Shown one piece after another: positions 23,668-38,600 of a stretch of DNA of 64,000 bases (within the stretch, counting starts at the first letter, position 1; each line of letters starts with the position of its first letter). This DNA comes from Pomacea canaliculata (lineage: Eukaryota; Mollusca; Gastropoda; Architaenioglossa; Ampullariidae), in the NCBI RefSeq assembly GCF_003073045.1, contig NC_037599.1, forward strand, positions 25,148,695 through 25,212,694, written 5' to 3'. A program made the position numbers and the translations under genes. The notes under the pieces were generated by a model that ran no database searches, was not told where the DNA came from, and saw only the letters and a program-made list of their open reading frames with translations.

Positions 23668-26600
23668 ATGGCTTCACACGCTCCTTCCACTTCTGCAGTC
23701 GACAGCAAAGAAAAGTAAGACTATCATCACGCTATCACATTTCAGCAGCCGCCTATTTTTCTCTGAAACAAACAAACCGTGAAGAACTTGTTATTTTTTT
23801 TCCATCTCATTCCCTGACAGCAGACGATAAGGGCAATCCTTTACGCCATAAGGGTTGTTTTTTTTTTTCATTCTAAACTGCCTGGAATTGGCTTTAAACT
23901 TTCAGCAGGAGCATTGTAGGTTGGAAGTTCACCACTTCTAATTTATTAAAATATTTTGAATGATCACAAATTGTAATTCGTATGCAAGGTAATGAGTTAA
24001 AATGTAGCTGAAAGTGCAGTAGGGGGGGGGGTACAGAGTTGCCATCACCATGAGAATGTAAACCGACTGATTTTGCGCCGTCTTATACATGAAAGAAATT
24101 AAGTGCATTTTATTTAGTGGAAAATGGTGTTTGCTTTTCTCTTTCAAGCATATTCTCATCTGATTTATTGATTTCTCTTGGTCATTGCCTTGAAACTTGA
24201 AATCGGTGTTAATGCATTTTTTTCCTTGTGAGTCTAAAAACCCCGTAAGTCGATACATTATTTTAAAGAATCTCTCTGTTTGAAATATGTATACAGAAAA
24301 TGTAAAAAAAAAATTGCTGTTGCAGTTTGACAACGCGTAGACTACATTTTTTTCTTATTCAGCTCACAAGCAGTAGAAGGTTTAAAGATGATTTAACTTT
24401 TTTTTTCAGGATGGATGCCACTGTGCAGGCTTTTAACATGCTGGCACAAGGCAAGCGAAATTTGATATGTGGGGAAGTGCCTACGGCTGTCACACAGTTT
24501 CAAGAAGCATGCAAGTTGCTGTATGTACATCATATGCTACATGTTTTTTTTTTTAATTACTCAACAGCTGGACCCTGACCATTTACAGAAAACCATTCCT
24601 TTGCTAAATATACTCATTAGCAATTACTAGTAATATATGATTGTGTGATTGTTACCACCAATCACCTTAGTGAAGATGGTCTGTGGTTCAAGTGAAAGCC
24701 AGGGAACCTGCAGTTGTTCATGGAAAAATTGTACCAGAATTGTTAGTGGAGGTAAAAGGGCACACAACTATAGAACTTACTTTCTTTGTTAAGGGAAAAA
24801 AAATACAAAATTTTCTTTAACTTAAACTAAAAAGTATTTAAAAGCTTCAGGAATTAGTGGGGTAGGGATTTGGCCAATTACCAAAAGATAATCTTAACAG
24901 TAAAGTTTTCAGGAGGTTGCATTTGCAACTATCACCTGTCACCATTTTAAAAATAGTTTTGAAGTTAAGGGATTGAGCAGGTGTGCTTCCTGAGTCCTGC
25001 AAAGCAAGATTGAAGACTTGTGCTGATGGTCCCTGTTGGGTGTGGATGGGAGGAAGATAATGAGAAACAAGCCTATAATTAAACAGTTGGTTGAAAATGG
25101 ATTCCTCTTTGGACTTTTTTCCAGTTTTTTCTTTTGGCAGTTTGGTGTGGAGCTGTTCCTTTGAAGACTTTTGTCAGTACAATTATTTTCAATAATAAAG
25201 AATAATGTTTAAAAATTTGCATTATTTTTGGGGGGAAATTGGAAAAAGATATTGCTTTTGTGTTAGCTTAAATTGTGAAAATTTACGCTATAAGAATCGA
25301 AAGGAAAGCAGCTGTTACCTAGTTAGACCCTCAGTACAATTGCCACAGATACATTTCTGATGTTAATTAGAGTGTACATGCAAAGCACAAAAAACTGGTT
25401 CTAAAACCAGTTCAATGCTCATTAATACCATGGCCACTCCAAACTAGATATAAGTCTGTTGTCATTTCAGGTGATGACAGTTGTCAAAGGAAGTTCTTGT
25501 TTATGCATTATGACCATTGCCACTTAAAATTTTAGCATTTTGCAGATAATCTATACCAGTGATGCCCAACCTTTTTCGGCCTGCGGGCCATATCCATTTC
25601 GGACAGCCGTGTCGCGGGCCATATCAATTTCGGACAGCCGTGTCACGGGCCACTTCACCGCAAAAATACAAAAAAGAAAAAAAATATAGAGCAGATACCA
25701 TTTTTATTAGAAACAACCTTACCATTAATTATGTAGTAATTAGTGGGATATTTGAAGTTGTTTTCCCGAAACCAACTTCTGAATGTCCGGCCTCATCGTA
25801 GAGACACCAAGTCGGAGCACTGAATCGAAATGTTCGTCCATCGAAAAAAAGATTGGGAAACGCCCCTACGTGGGGATAAATACTTCTTCCCTTTTTTTCC
25901 GTTTTTTTTATTTTTATTTTTTTTATTATTATTACTAACATGCCGATTTCCTGCACTGTGGGCAGAAGTTTCGCGGGCCAGATATGGCCCGCGGGCCGTA
26001 GGTTGGGCATCCCTGATCTATACTATCATGCTATGACAGTAGACTGATATCTACTGAAAGCAACAGTATAATTGACTATGTTGCCACAGACAAAAGACTA
26101 AACATTACTGTAAATAGGCATTTTAAGTATAAGTGCTGCTCATGAAGTCTGTATGTAGATACTGAACACAGGTCTGTTAATTGGTCATAGATAAGTGGGG
26201 GAAAGTCCTTGCCAACTACAGTTTTGATTAAAAGGTAGGCAGTGCTGCATATATGGTACTTATTGTTAATGATCTGTGAAATTGAATGTGTAAGTAATGA
26301 AAGCTGTTACTTTTAGACACCATATATACACCTGGCTTACATTTAATTTTAAAATTCTTACAATGTTGTGTAACAGTGCAGAACATTATGGTGAGATGGC
26401 AAAAGAATGTGCAGAGGCATATTACTGCTATGGAAGCGCACTGCTCGACTTGGCACGAATGGAGAATGGTGTCCTAGGGAATGCTCTTGAAGGAGGTACT
26501 ATATTGTTACTGTAGTCACTTAACTGTTTTATGAATGACATGGAGTGAGGAGAATTTGTGTAGATTGCTGAAATGTTTAACTTTTCAAACTTGAGATATG

Positions 26601-29600
26601 GTTTTTGACTTTGATAATGTTTTTAAAGAAATGTTAAAGACTACAAAAGCTGATAATATTTCCAGAATTCCATGACTAGTTAAAAAAAATTATCACTAAG
26701 CATTTGCATTTAGCCAGTGAAAAGGAGGGCTTCCCTTGATCAGAATTGAAACAGAGTTAGATGTTAGTTTCCTAATGTTCCAGTTGATATTGATGCAGAT
26801 GATGGTGCAGAGTCTGAGGCTAACAAGGAAGAGACAGATGACAATTTAACAGGTTAGTCATAGAGAAGTCTGAACTTTAATGGAATCATGCTGGTAATGT
26901 ATCTTTTAGATGTACTTTTAGTTAACTATCTAGGGGATTTGGCCATTAGTACCACAACATAAATGCTTGGTCAGAATCAGTTGCAGCAACTATTTACAAG
27001 ATTTAAAATATGGTTTGAACTTGGATAAAGCCTCATTCTCCTCCATCTTGCTTGCTGAGATGTAGCCTTAGTTGCTGGCACAGTGTAAAACACTAACAAC
27101 TCATTCCTCTATCTTGCCAATAAGGAAAAACTTAAGAACTTTTTTGTAATAATTAGTTGAAGTAAATATGATACATGCTAAATTGGTGATGACAAATTTT
27201 TAAGAAAAGTTTTTTTTTTTTAAAGCGGTTTTCTTGCAGTGAATCTGCATGACAAGATTTGCACAATGCAGGATCAGAGTAGGTCACGAAGCACAAAATA
27301 AATTTCACGTCATCCATGATTAATACCCAATTTTACTAAATAAAAGTATAAATGGAAATGGAACATTTTTAGGCATTCTCTTTTTATTTACATCAGGAAT
27401 AATCTGTAAGCTGTCATTACTCAAAACATACTTTAACAACTGTTTTCTGTCGGCACAAATTAAACAGCATAAATGCCGTTTTACTTTCAGTGCGGTATTG
27501 ACATAGGGTAATACTTGGTTAGTTTAGTTTAGTCCTTGTTACTCCTCGAGGAGCATAGGACTGCCGTAATGCTAGGTACCGGAACGCAAAATTTTTGAAA
27601 TTGAGTTTTTTTCCTATGTTCTCAAGTACAAGAAATTTTTTTGGAAAAACCATAATAATGTATCTCTTATTCGTTTTTGAGCATTGATGTTTGTGATTTG
27701 GACCACATTTGAAACTCTTGTATACAATGAGTAGTCCCAAAGTACTTTATAAGAGAAGTTACCTACACTGACTTTCTATTCAAGTGACCGAAAAACTAAT
27801 TTGCAAAAAGGCATACTGGAAAAAAAACCACATCAAAATCTGGAAAACTAGTTTTGCTGTTCGTCATTTTGCATCAAGACACCAAATTTAAAAACTCATT
27901 TTCAAGGACCAAACCATTTACTTCAAAGTAATCATTATATAGTATTCTCCTGTACTTTGGTAGTCTAAAATTAAAATAGCTAATTATTTTCTACAAACTT
28001 GGAAGACCTCTTTTATAAAATATGCAGCTTGAAATACTACAAAATCAATCTTCCGGGTGGAAAAGTTTAAGGGTAATAAACTTAAAACTGTAATTTCTGA
28101 TCGACTGTACAGATTTGGTTAAAATTTTAAATGTTGATTTAAAAACAATGATATACTTTTCAATTTATGTTAAAAGTGTAAATTTTACATTAAAAAAATT
28201 ATCACATCCAGAACCTTTATGGGGTATGTGCTTAATGATGGTGTGACACTTGTAAAATGTCCTGTGTAATGATGAAAGTGCTGTTTATTTAAGCAGAAGT
28301 TATTCTTTTAAGAGGGCGATGTACATCTATATGCATTCTAATGTGACTTGGGTAGGTCGTGAAGATATTGTTGACTCTGCCGGTATAAACTTAAACTTCC
28401 CTCCCTTTTATGACATTCTGTTAGTCTCAACCTTTAGAATAGTCTCCTGCATCCAGAGACGCCATACTAGTACAATCTGCATTTTCTGTGCTGGTGTTTG
28501 CTGTCTGCTACATAGTTTCTGGTGTCCAATAGGCAGTGCTGCAAGCTTTGAGCGTGCTTTCTAAAGTCAGGTGGTCACATTGTAACAGCCTGTCTGCTAG
28601 TAGAACAGTATCACCATTTATATCAGTTGTGCACAGTGCATAACAATGTCACTGGTAGTTGTGTCCTCAGAACACAAATTCCTGTCAACAGTTTATTACA
28701 GCTGGCTGTAAAACTGGTTTGATACCCTCATATGTTTATTATAGTAACCAAGAAGGCGAATTTAGTCAGTGTTACTTAAAGCTGGGAAACCTGATGTTTC
28801 GCTATGACATCATTGTTACCAAGAAAGCTTCAGGGAGTTGTTTATAGAAATTTTGAAGAACCAAAACAAAAAAATCCAAGTCACGTTGGTAGTACATTGT
28901 AATGTTTATGGGCAACAGACATCCATAACCTTGTTTTGTATTCTTTCTTGTAGATTGCATTATTAATTTTTTTTCTCCAGTTGCCAAATTTCATTAATTT
29001 TTGTACATCATTGACTGGCACAGTTAAAATGCTTTTATGTTGCCTGTTGTAGAAGATGAGAGGGAGAGTCTTAGAAAACAAGTGTATGATGCCATGGGAG
29101 AAGATGAAGCTAAAAAGACAGAAGAGAAAGAAATGGAAAAGGGGCAAGAGATTAAAAAGGATAAAAATACAGACCAAGATTCTGAAGCTGAAGCAAAGTC
29201 AGAAAATAAACAAGATGCTCAAAATACAGATCAAGATTCTCTTGCTGAAGTGTCAAAGGAAAAGAAGAAAGATACAAATATGGAGACTGAATCTGTGGAG
29301 ACCGATCCAGTTGAAGAGCTGAGCAAAACTAAAGACAAGGAGAATGAAAACAGTAGCAGTGAAACCCAGACATTGTCGGCAAATGGCAACAAGATGTCTG
29401 GTGAATGTGGTCAAACAGAGCAAGGAACAGCTGAGCAGGTTGCTACAGACATGAAACCAGATGAGGCAGAGGTGAGGTCATCCTCCTCAGAGCCCTCCTT
29501 ACAGGATAACAAGCCAGCAGAAACTGACACTGCACAAAATACTGTTGATGACAAAACTTGTGCCAGCACAGACAAAGATAATGTAGAAGATCAGATTGAA

Positions 29601-32600
29601 ACTGCTGGTGGTGACTGCACGCAAAATGTTAAGGACTCAAAAGCAGAAGAAAGAAAAGCCATTAATGATGCAAATAGAGATACCAATGAGGAGGTGGGTT
29701 CCAAGGGGAGACTAAAAACAACCAGCAGAGATCTTAAGGAAGGCAGTAAAGAGGAGCCGGGGGATGCAAAAGATAAGGAAGAAAGCAACAGAAACAGCCA
29801 GCAGATAGAGGAAATGGAGATAGAAGTGAAGAAAGAAGAGTGTCTTGAGAAGGGTAATCACTTTGTTGTCACCAGTTTATTTCAGCTATGTGTTTGGAAA
29901 CCAACCAAAGTAATAAGTACAGCCCTGTTTTTCTGATAGTTAACAGCATGTACTTTATCACATATTGCAATGTTATCTACTTGTTTACTGATATCTTTTA
30001 TTTGTGTGATTTGCTCAGTTAACGTTACATGTTTACACTTGTCACATAGTAGTGTGATCTTGCTAACACATGTTTACAAATATCTCTTGTTTGATCACAC
30101 TAACCCTCAGTTATTCTTTTTTGTTAACCTACCAGACCACTGTACCAATTTTTTTCGGTAATTTCCGGATCTGTTCTTTACTGCTGTGCCTAATTTTTGG
30201 AACTTTGCCTAGTACGGGAAAATGCTCAGGCGCCCAGGTATAGGGGACATGTTCAGGGCCTCAGGTCTGGTAAGGTTAAGTGATCTCATTAACCATCAGT
30301 TGACAGATACTGTCCATGTTTGTGCAGACTGTTTCTCTAATGCTGTTGTTGCCAGATAACCTTTTTTCTAAATCTGCAGATAATCCTTGCTTGATTTATT
30401 TTGCATGGCTCAGGAATATGTTTCCCCATATTCTCACAACATAAGTAAAATTGTAATACATTGTAAATATCCCTTTAGCTTGTGGTAGGTTCTGATGCTA
30501 AGCAGTCACAAGTTTGCTCCTGGTTTTGTGTTGATTAAAATACATTTTGAATATGTACATACCGTTGCAGAGTATTCTCACATGTAGGAATTCATTTTGC
30601 TTTGTTTTGGTTTTTTTTGTTTTTTTTATGCTACAAGTAATCAAGAGCTTGTATGTGTATTTTCCATATAGGTATATCGTAAGAGTAATGGTTATTTTGG
30701 GTTGTTAGCAGTGTTTAGCTACAGTTGGGAAAATTGCAGTTCATTTCACTGTTCCCTTCCTGATGAATGTAAGACCATTGATCCTTACAAGCTAAATTCT
30801 GCCTTGGACACAGATTACAACCAGTGGTACTTTAAAGAAAAAAAAATGTTAGGTCTTGCTTCTTGTCCTTCAGAAAAAAATTTAGAAATTTTACTTACAC
30901 AGCACAGGCACAACTCGCAGGCAGTGAGGAGTACTCTTTTTTCTTTTTCCTTAACCTTTGCCACTACTAGACTACAGACAGTATACATTATTGCCCTTCT
31001 CAGACTGTGTGCTACTCATTAGTTTAATACATATTTTTTGAAGATCTTTAATATTCTTCACTTTGTTTTTCTTTTCATTAGTGTATATGTTTGCATTTTT
31101 GTTGTTGTTGTAATATTAGCTTTTATTTCTAAACCGTAATTTTTCAAAAACTGCTTTGATCACAGCTTTTACACTTTCATACAAGATTGGAGAATATTGC
31201 ATTTTACACAGCTCCCTAACAGCATTAAACTTGTTCCTTAACCTGCGTGGGAATTAGCCATCTGTGGTAATTTTCAAGATCCACAAGAATGTCTACACAG
31301 TTGCTGGCAACACGAGACTGGCCAGCATTCCCATCAGCAATAGACAGCAGACTTTCTAATATGGAGGCCTCTCAGCTAGAGAATACACATCCTTGTATCC
31401 TCTAGACATATTCGGAGGGAAAGGTTAAATGCAAAATTTAGGAAGCATCAGTGGCTTTTTACTTGTTTTTGTGATTACCAAAGGCAGCAAATTAATTGCC
31501 ATTACACGTATGGATGACTTGGTTTGATTCTAAAACTGATGTTTATGGTGCATGCTAATATTCTATTCCATCATTATTCCCCACACAGTCCTACACAATC
31601 AGTTTAGTGGTCTGGTTTTACTCCACATCATTTTGACATTAGCACCTTAAAAGTTTTGTTTTCATGCCTGTAAAACTGAGTGTTTACTTTCATTGCCACA
31701 TTTTCATCAGAACCTGATGGTGGTAACTCGCAGAAGGAGGAAAGAAAGATAATGAGACAACTTGTGAAGACAAAGAAAATGAAGATAAAACCTCAGAAGA
31801 CAAGGAAAACGAGGAGGAGGATGTAGAAGATGATGGGGATGATGAAAATCAAGCAGAAGAGGCTGAAGGTGATGATATAGAGAAGGAGGTATGTAGCACA
31901 GATATTGTGCAAATGTCTGGATTGTTGATGGGCAAATGGGAAATTTTTTTCTTTTGCTTTTGGTATGGAAACCTTTGTATACTTGTGTGTACCTCAGATT
32001 TTCGTGTCTGGTGGATCAATGGGTGCATGGTAAAGAGTGTGTGGTGGTCTTTAGTGATGCCTCATTTGAAAAGGATAAAAGGTTCTTTTTTTTTTTAAGA
32101 TGGCAAACCAGAAACTGCAGTAAGCACAAACTCTGATGCAAGCTATCAGCAGTCTGGACAAGTGGGAATTATAACTTTATATAAACACTTCAAAGTAAAG
32201 GTAAAATAATCTAGCTGATACAAGTCATCAACATTTGACTTGACTTTTGCAGGATCCAGATGATGTGCCCAACCTCCAACTGGCATGGGAGATGCTTGAC
32301 CTGGCTAAGGTCATCTATCTAAAGTATGTGGCAGAAGCTGTTAAAAAAAATTTTTTTTAGGTGTTAAGGTGAGCATTAGATCTTCCAGAGGAGCAAAGAC
32401 AGTTGGTGTAGTGACTGGTGCCATTTCTTTAATTTTTCAGTCATAAATGATATAAAACATCAACAGAAATGATTGACCATGCATCACTATTCTTTGTTTT
32501 GAGAATGCCCTTGCTAATTAAAAGGTATTTTCAATTTGTAACCCAGAGACCCCACTGGTGAAAACCAGTTGAAAGCTGCTCAGGCATATTTGAAACTAGG

Positions 32601-35600
32601 GGAGGTCAGCTTGGAGACAGAGAGCTATGAACAGGCAGTAGAAGATCTTCAAGCCTGTCTTAAAATCCAGAAAGACAATTTAGAGTCATGTGACCGGGCT
32701 ATTGCAGAGACGTATCCTTTGTGTGGCTTGCATGTGAGTGATGTGTTTAGCACATCTTGAAAAGCAGAAGGATTTGGGTTTTAAGTGATAATTTTTCTCA
32801 GGCTATGTTTGGCAGTGCATGTATAATATTGTCCCTAGACAGGGTCGATATATTTTGTGAATAAACCATCCTCCCCACTCTCGATATCTTGGCCATCCTG
32901 TTGGCTGTGCAGAGAGTGTATTCCAGCAGCATTGTTGTCCCTGACTGATCAGACACTATCAGCTAGGCTTGGCTTCCCAGCTGAACAAACAATATGATGC
33001 TGCCATCAGCAACTTCCATGCTGCTGTGAAGTGTCTAGAGAGTAAAATTGGTAAGTTGTTTTTTAGTTTTCTTTGTGTGTGTTGGGGTAGGGGGGGGGGG
33101 AGCAGAACCAAAGAAGTTTTGTTTCCTTTTTTAAAAATATTTTTTTTAAGAGTTAAGGGGTGTAGTCGGGGGTGGCTATAAAAGAGCTTTTTGAATTGTG
33201 AGATTGCTGTTATGATTGAAGACAGTTTTTTGCTTTATTCTCATTTATTTTTAGGGCTGTGCTAGATGGCATTGTAGAGATTGCCCTTTTATCCACCTTA
33301 ATTTCAGCTGTACAATAAAATTTTCGTAATACCCACGGTTGGCCAGAAAACAGATTTAGCTAACTCACCATCATGCCATGTTGCCTTTCAAGTAAATTTA
33401 CTTTCCTACTGTTTTGCCTGTTTTTACCAGTAATGCAGCGGTTAGTGCCTGTCTTCACTACAGTGAAGGCTGAATTAGGTTCAGCTCTTGTCATGGGCAC
33501 GCTGTTCTTTCTCTACATGTGGCTGTTTACAGGGCTGGCTGCCTTTCTGTGATATAGCTTTAGTTGATCGCTTGGCATAAAATGCCAATTCTCCCCACAG
33601 CCTGTTTTCAGTAGTATGGATGCAGGTGGTGAGAGGCAAATTGTGTTTAGAGCAAATGACACATCCTTGTAAGCATGGTATCCCTTCAGAAAAGCAGACA
33701 ACTGGAAATAAGCCACTGAAGACCAGGTTGTTACTTCTGCAAATTTGTGCGCTCACCACTAGAAATCGCCTCTGTTTAGGGTCGCAGTCTGTTGTGTCAA
33801 GCAATCATCCTTGTTGCCTTTTCTTGGTTTCCTTTATTGCCATTTGCCAGCAGGTGACCAGTTGGTACAAGTCAGCTATTTCATCTTGTATGGTCATTTT
33901 TGGTCTAGTCAGGTTCTGACTTGGAAAGAATGGATGAGGGGTGTGAAGAGAGAGTAAACATGCTTCTACTGAAGCTGAGGAAGACTTCTTGCTGGTTGCT
34001 TCTAGTTTTAAATTTCATCATTTAAATTTCACTGGCTCCCAATGAACAAGCGCATTGACCACAAAGTACTTTCTATTGCACAGTCCTGCATGTCTAAAAC
34101 TGCTCCTGACTATTTGCAAGAGATAGTTCCTACATACCAGCCGTCACGTAGCCTGCGCTCAGGCCCCCAGTCACGCTTCTGTCTCCCTGCAGTGGAAGAC
34201 ACCAGCAAGAAGCGCACTGGAGCCAGGGCCTTCAAACACGCGGCACCTAAGCTGTGGAATGCTCTGCCATCGTCGCTCATCTCTCATCTCATCTCACCAA
34301 CCACATTTCGCAAAAAACTGAAAACCCATCTGTTTCTTTCAAGCCAGTCTTAAACTACCAAGAAACACTTCTGTCTATATTTTTTACTTTCCTGGTGTTT
34401 TATATATTTGTTCACTTTATTTTTTCTTCTTTTGTTTTTTTTCTGCGCAATGAGCATTCTTCGGAATGGATACCTGCGCATTACAAATTGCCATCATCAT
34501 TATCATACTTACTAGCAGCAGAAGGTTATAAAAAGAGAAAAACTTAGTTTTTTGGGCTCACCACAAGCATTAGCTGCATGGAGATGGGTGGGAGATCTGT
34601 AGACATTAACCACTATGCTCTTGTGGACTACCTAGCCTGGCTCAGCAGCAGGAGAGCATCCAATGGAAAATAGGTCCTTGTACTTCAGTATCTGAGCTGT
34701 CAAGGGCATCTCCCCTTCAGTCCAAATATTAAAGGGGAATTTACTCAGATTCGACTGCACTTAACCTGTACGTGAACCAAGACAGAAGTCGCCTGGCAGG
34801 TACCATGCCCACTTGGGGCTTCATTTCTGGCACTCCAGTTGCAACCAACAGGTTTGTAGACACCTTAAGGTGAGAGGTAGCACGAAAAAATGGTGGTTTC
34901 GAGGTACAGTGGCCAAATTGAGAACTTTTCCACTGTATGTCTCATTTTTAAGTTTGGTTAAAAAAACAACTGGTCAAGTGAACTCTGCTAGTCAGGCAAG
35001 GTAATATTTGTGACAGCTGGAATTGAGCTGGCTAACCAGGTAACATTCATATATTCATATTATCTGGTAACTACAGAAATTGTGCTACATAAAAGGATGT
35101 TTTCTATTTCTGCTGTATTTTTTTCTCCAGAAAGTCTTAAGGTGGTTGTGGAGACAAAGTCTGCAAAAGGTAAGGATATTAAGCACATAATGGGTGTATA
35201 TTAAGAGCTTGTGCAGCAGAGCTTTTATACAAGCCTTTTATGTTTGATTTTTTTAAGACCAAGCGTTTACTCTTTTAAGTCCTACTAAAGGTTCTTTGAG
35301 TGAGTTGGGTCTCCTGAAGTTGTGGTCTCTTGAGATGGTTTTATGCCATTTTTAAATTCCATTAGAACAGGTCTTATATAGACTAATCTCTTTCTTCTCT
35401 ATCCTGATTGTATCTTTGTGAATTGTGCTTGATGTGCAGATGCAGACCAAAGTTTCACTCAACAAGTTTAATATGCTTGATGTTTAAAAATGTTCTAGGA
35501 CCATCGGACTTCATTGATCCTGCAGAAAAGGCAGAAAAAGAAATCAAAGACATCGAAGAGATTCTGCCAGAGATCCGCAACAAAGTAAGGAGTATTGTAT

Positions 35601-38600
35601 TAAAATTATTATTTTCTCAGGTGAGATGGTTTCCTTATATGATTGGTTGTTGAGCAAACCAGCAGAATACTTCAGTTATATTCCTATGCTTATTGGGAGA
35701 GAAAATCTAATATGTTGCCATTCGATGGTTGCTGGTTGAGACCACCACCATCTCTTTTTAATTGACATTTTGATGGAAGTGGTAGGTACTGTGTCTTTGT
35801 GCAGAACTATTATAGTCAATTATGGTCATTGCTTGCCTAAAATCATGCATTTAATTTTTTCATCAGTAGCATTCTTAGCTTAACTTGGTATGACTATGCA
35901 ATAACATTTGTGTCTAAAGGAAGTACAGTTATGAAAAGGTAATTTGTAAAACATGTTAAAGGAAAAATTTTTGATTAGGTACTTTTAATGTATTTATTAA
36001 AAATGTTTAGAGTGTGATAATGGGCTTATTCATTTCTTGTATTTTGTGTAGATTGAAGATGCACAAGAAGAAATGAAGAACATGGATAGTCTCAAGTCTT
36101 TGGCAAAAGAAGCCATGGGAGAACTGTTTGCTTCAGAAGGGGTGTGTGTCTTTTATTTATGTGTGTGCGCATACTTATATATTCAAATACTTATATATTC
36201 TTATACTAAAATATACTAAAATCTGAAAAAGAATGAAATTTGTTGCCCACAATAATCTAAGATTACTATTTGATTACTTGTCTAATGTTGACTGTCGCCT
36301 GAAACATGATGCACGTTATTTGGTTGGCCCAGTTGTATGTCTTTGAAAATGCAGAATGCTAGTTTTGTATGCAATTGTTTCAGGCTCAGCAAGAGGGATT
36401 TAGCACGTCTTCTGCAAAACAGATCACAGTAAGTGGCACACGCACTCAGGCCAGCCTAGTCCTGCTTTCCCTCCCCTAAAGAAATCACCAACAGTTGTCT
36501 GATTGTATTTAAATTTAAGCTGCTTTTTTTTATTTGTGAATAATTTATCATATTCTCATCCTTATTTGCAGTAAATGTTACTGAAAAGCAAGAATGACTT
36601 AAAATATATTATTAGTGCTAATCAGTGAATCTGAATTTCCCCCCCCCCCCTTCTTTTTTTTTTTTGTTTTTTCAAGGAGGAGAAAAAGCCTGTCTCTGAC
36701 ATCAGCCACTTAATCAGGAAGAAGGTATTGCTGGGTTTCCTTTTTTTGCCATGTGATGTGTGCTGATTAGAAATTAGTTTGATCAGAAATGTACAGGATG
36801 TGTTGCTTGTGAACGTTACATGTGGGAAAGCAGATAGGTGGTTAGAGTACTGGCATTCTCATCTAGAAGCAAGCCGGTTCGATACTCGTGTACCACAGTA
36901 AACATTTATCCCATCAGCAATGGGTATGTAGAAGATATAAAGGGATGGGGAAGGTAAGGCAGTAGGGTGAGGGAGGCTGATATTCTCGTTACAGCATAAC
37001 GATGTAATACTACATATATATCATACTGCTCTGACACTAGCAACATTAGTAAACACAGTGGACTAACAGTAAACACGATGTTTATCGGCGACATTGCTGT
37101 CATCCTTACGACATCACTTCCCCAAGGTATGCAGAAAACAAGGTGAAGGTTATCGCGTGTCACGATTTCGGCCTTTTGTCAGCGCCTGGGGACGCTCCTG
37201 TTCAGTAAGGCAGCTCACAGCAGACAACGGTTGACGGCTGTTTTTTTGTACAGTTCGCGGGGAAAAGGTCAAGGCCTTCTCCCGCTGACCATAGCCGTGC
37301 CTTACGTCATGTGACGTCGGCTTGAGTGCTGTGTGCTGCGGTGGGAGCTTTGGGGGTGCACTGGTCGGGCCCCTCCCTGCCCTGTCCAAGGTTTTGGCGT
37401 GAAAAGCGTTCACGCGCCTTGGCGTGGCCTGGGTGTCATGGGCGCTGGCGATTGGTCACAGCCCCTGGGCGACAGGAAGTGACCCCCAGAAAGCAGCGTC
37501 CCTCGTGGCAGTTCTGACCCGGGCTCTGTGGAGAGAGGAGCGTTTTGTGTCGGAAAGGACGGCGGGAGGCCGGGCGTGTAGGCTGTGCCGTTTCACTCAA
37601 GCCGTGTGGGCTTCGTATGGAAAGTGTCCGCGGATATCCACGGGAAAGTTTCTGCCATTCCTGTTGTGGAGGGCAGCTGACCGTCGGGTCGTAGCACAAG
37701 CCGTTTTGGGCTTCCATTTGTTTTCTTCTACATGTATTACGTCTTCTCCGTATTCCACGTATGCCACATGATTGTGATCTCGCTGGACATTTTGTGCTCC
37801 TCATCTGTGTCGTCGTCCTCTTTTGTGTGACTGTCCGCCATTGTGTCAACCCTGCGCCTTCATTGCCTTGTCAGCGCGTGAGCGCGACCCTGCTGTGCCA
37901 GTGTACGGCCTAGCCATCGGGGGGGAGCACCTAGGGTGGAGGCCGACGAGCGGAGACTCCGTGACCAAGGTCTACCCGGACGAGAGAAGTGAGGTCAGCT
38001 GGACAGCTGGTCCAGAGGGAGAGGGGGTGGCACCGCTGGTTCTGTGAACACCTTGAGCGGACACTTGACTGTGCTGTGTCGCAGTACACTTTGTATTTTC
38101 TCTGCTGTGTGAATTTTATTTGTAACTTCTTTGCGGGGAGGCAGTCCCCTGTTGTTTTTATATTTATTTGAGGAGTACTCGTAGGTGTATTTTTTGATCC
38201 GTTTTTCTGTGGGTGTACGTGTATTCGTGTTTATATTTTTTATTAAACTGCGTGTTTGTATCGTTTTTCCCGTTTTTTGTCGTGGTTTGTGCCGTGCATG
38301 GGTTCGAGAGGTAAGTTCGCTGCCTGCCTCTGGCCGAGTATCTGTGCGTGTCTGGCCGGCTGTTCGAGTGGCTGTGCACGTGCTTCCAGCGACGCTGGGG
38401 GTGGAACGCGACAAAGGTCACTCTCAGCATCAATGCGTCGTCATCATCAGAAGTGGTCATCGTGCAGTTTAACGGTGTGGTCTGTGTCTATCAGCTGTAT
38501 ACAGGAGTAGAGAAAGGTCGCAAAGATACAACCACAGTGCATCTAGCTCAGCACTGGCCAACAGGACTGCGGGTGGCTGTTAAACAGATTGGTCTAGAAA

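Noticed and set aside
29056-29322. Lysine-rich 88-residue frame overlapping NASP exon 5
   Set aside because: It is the +1 shadow of the Glu/Lys-rich NASP exon; the other frame is longer and fits the acidic domain.
37436-37849. 137-residue minus-strand frame in the GC-rich block
   Set aside because: Long frames arise by chance in GC-rich DNA; no motif, no splice context and no family resemblance.
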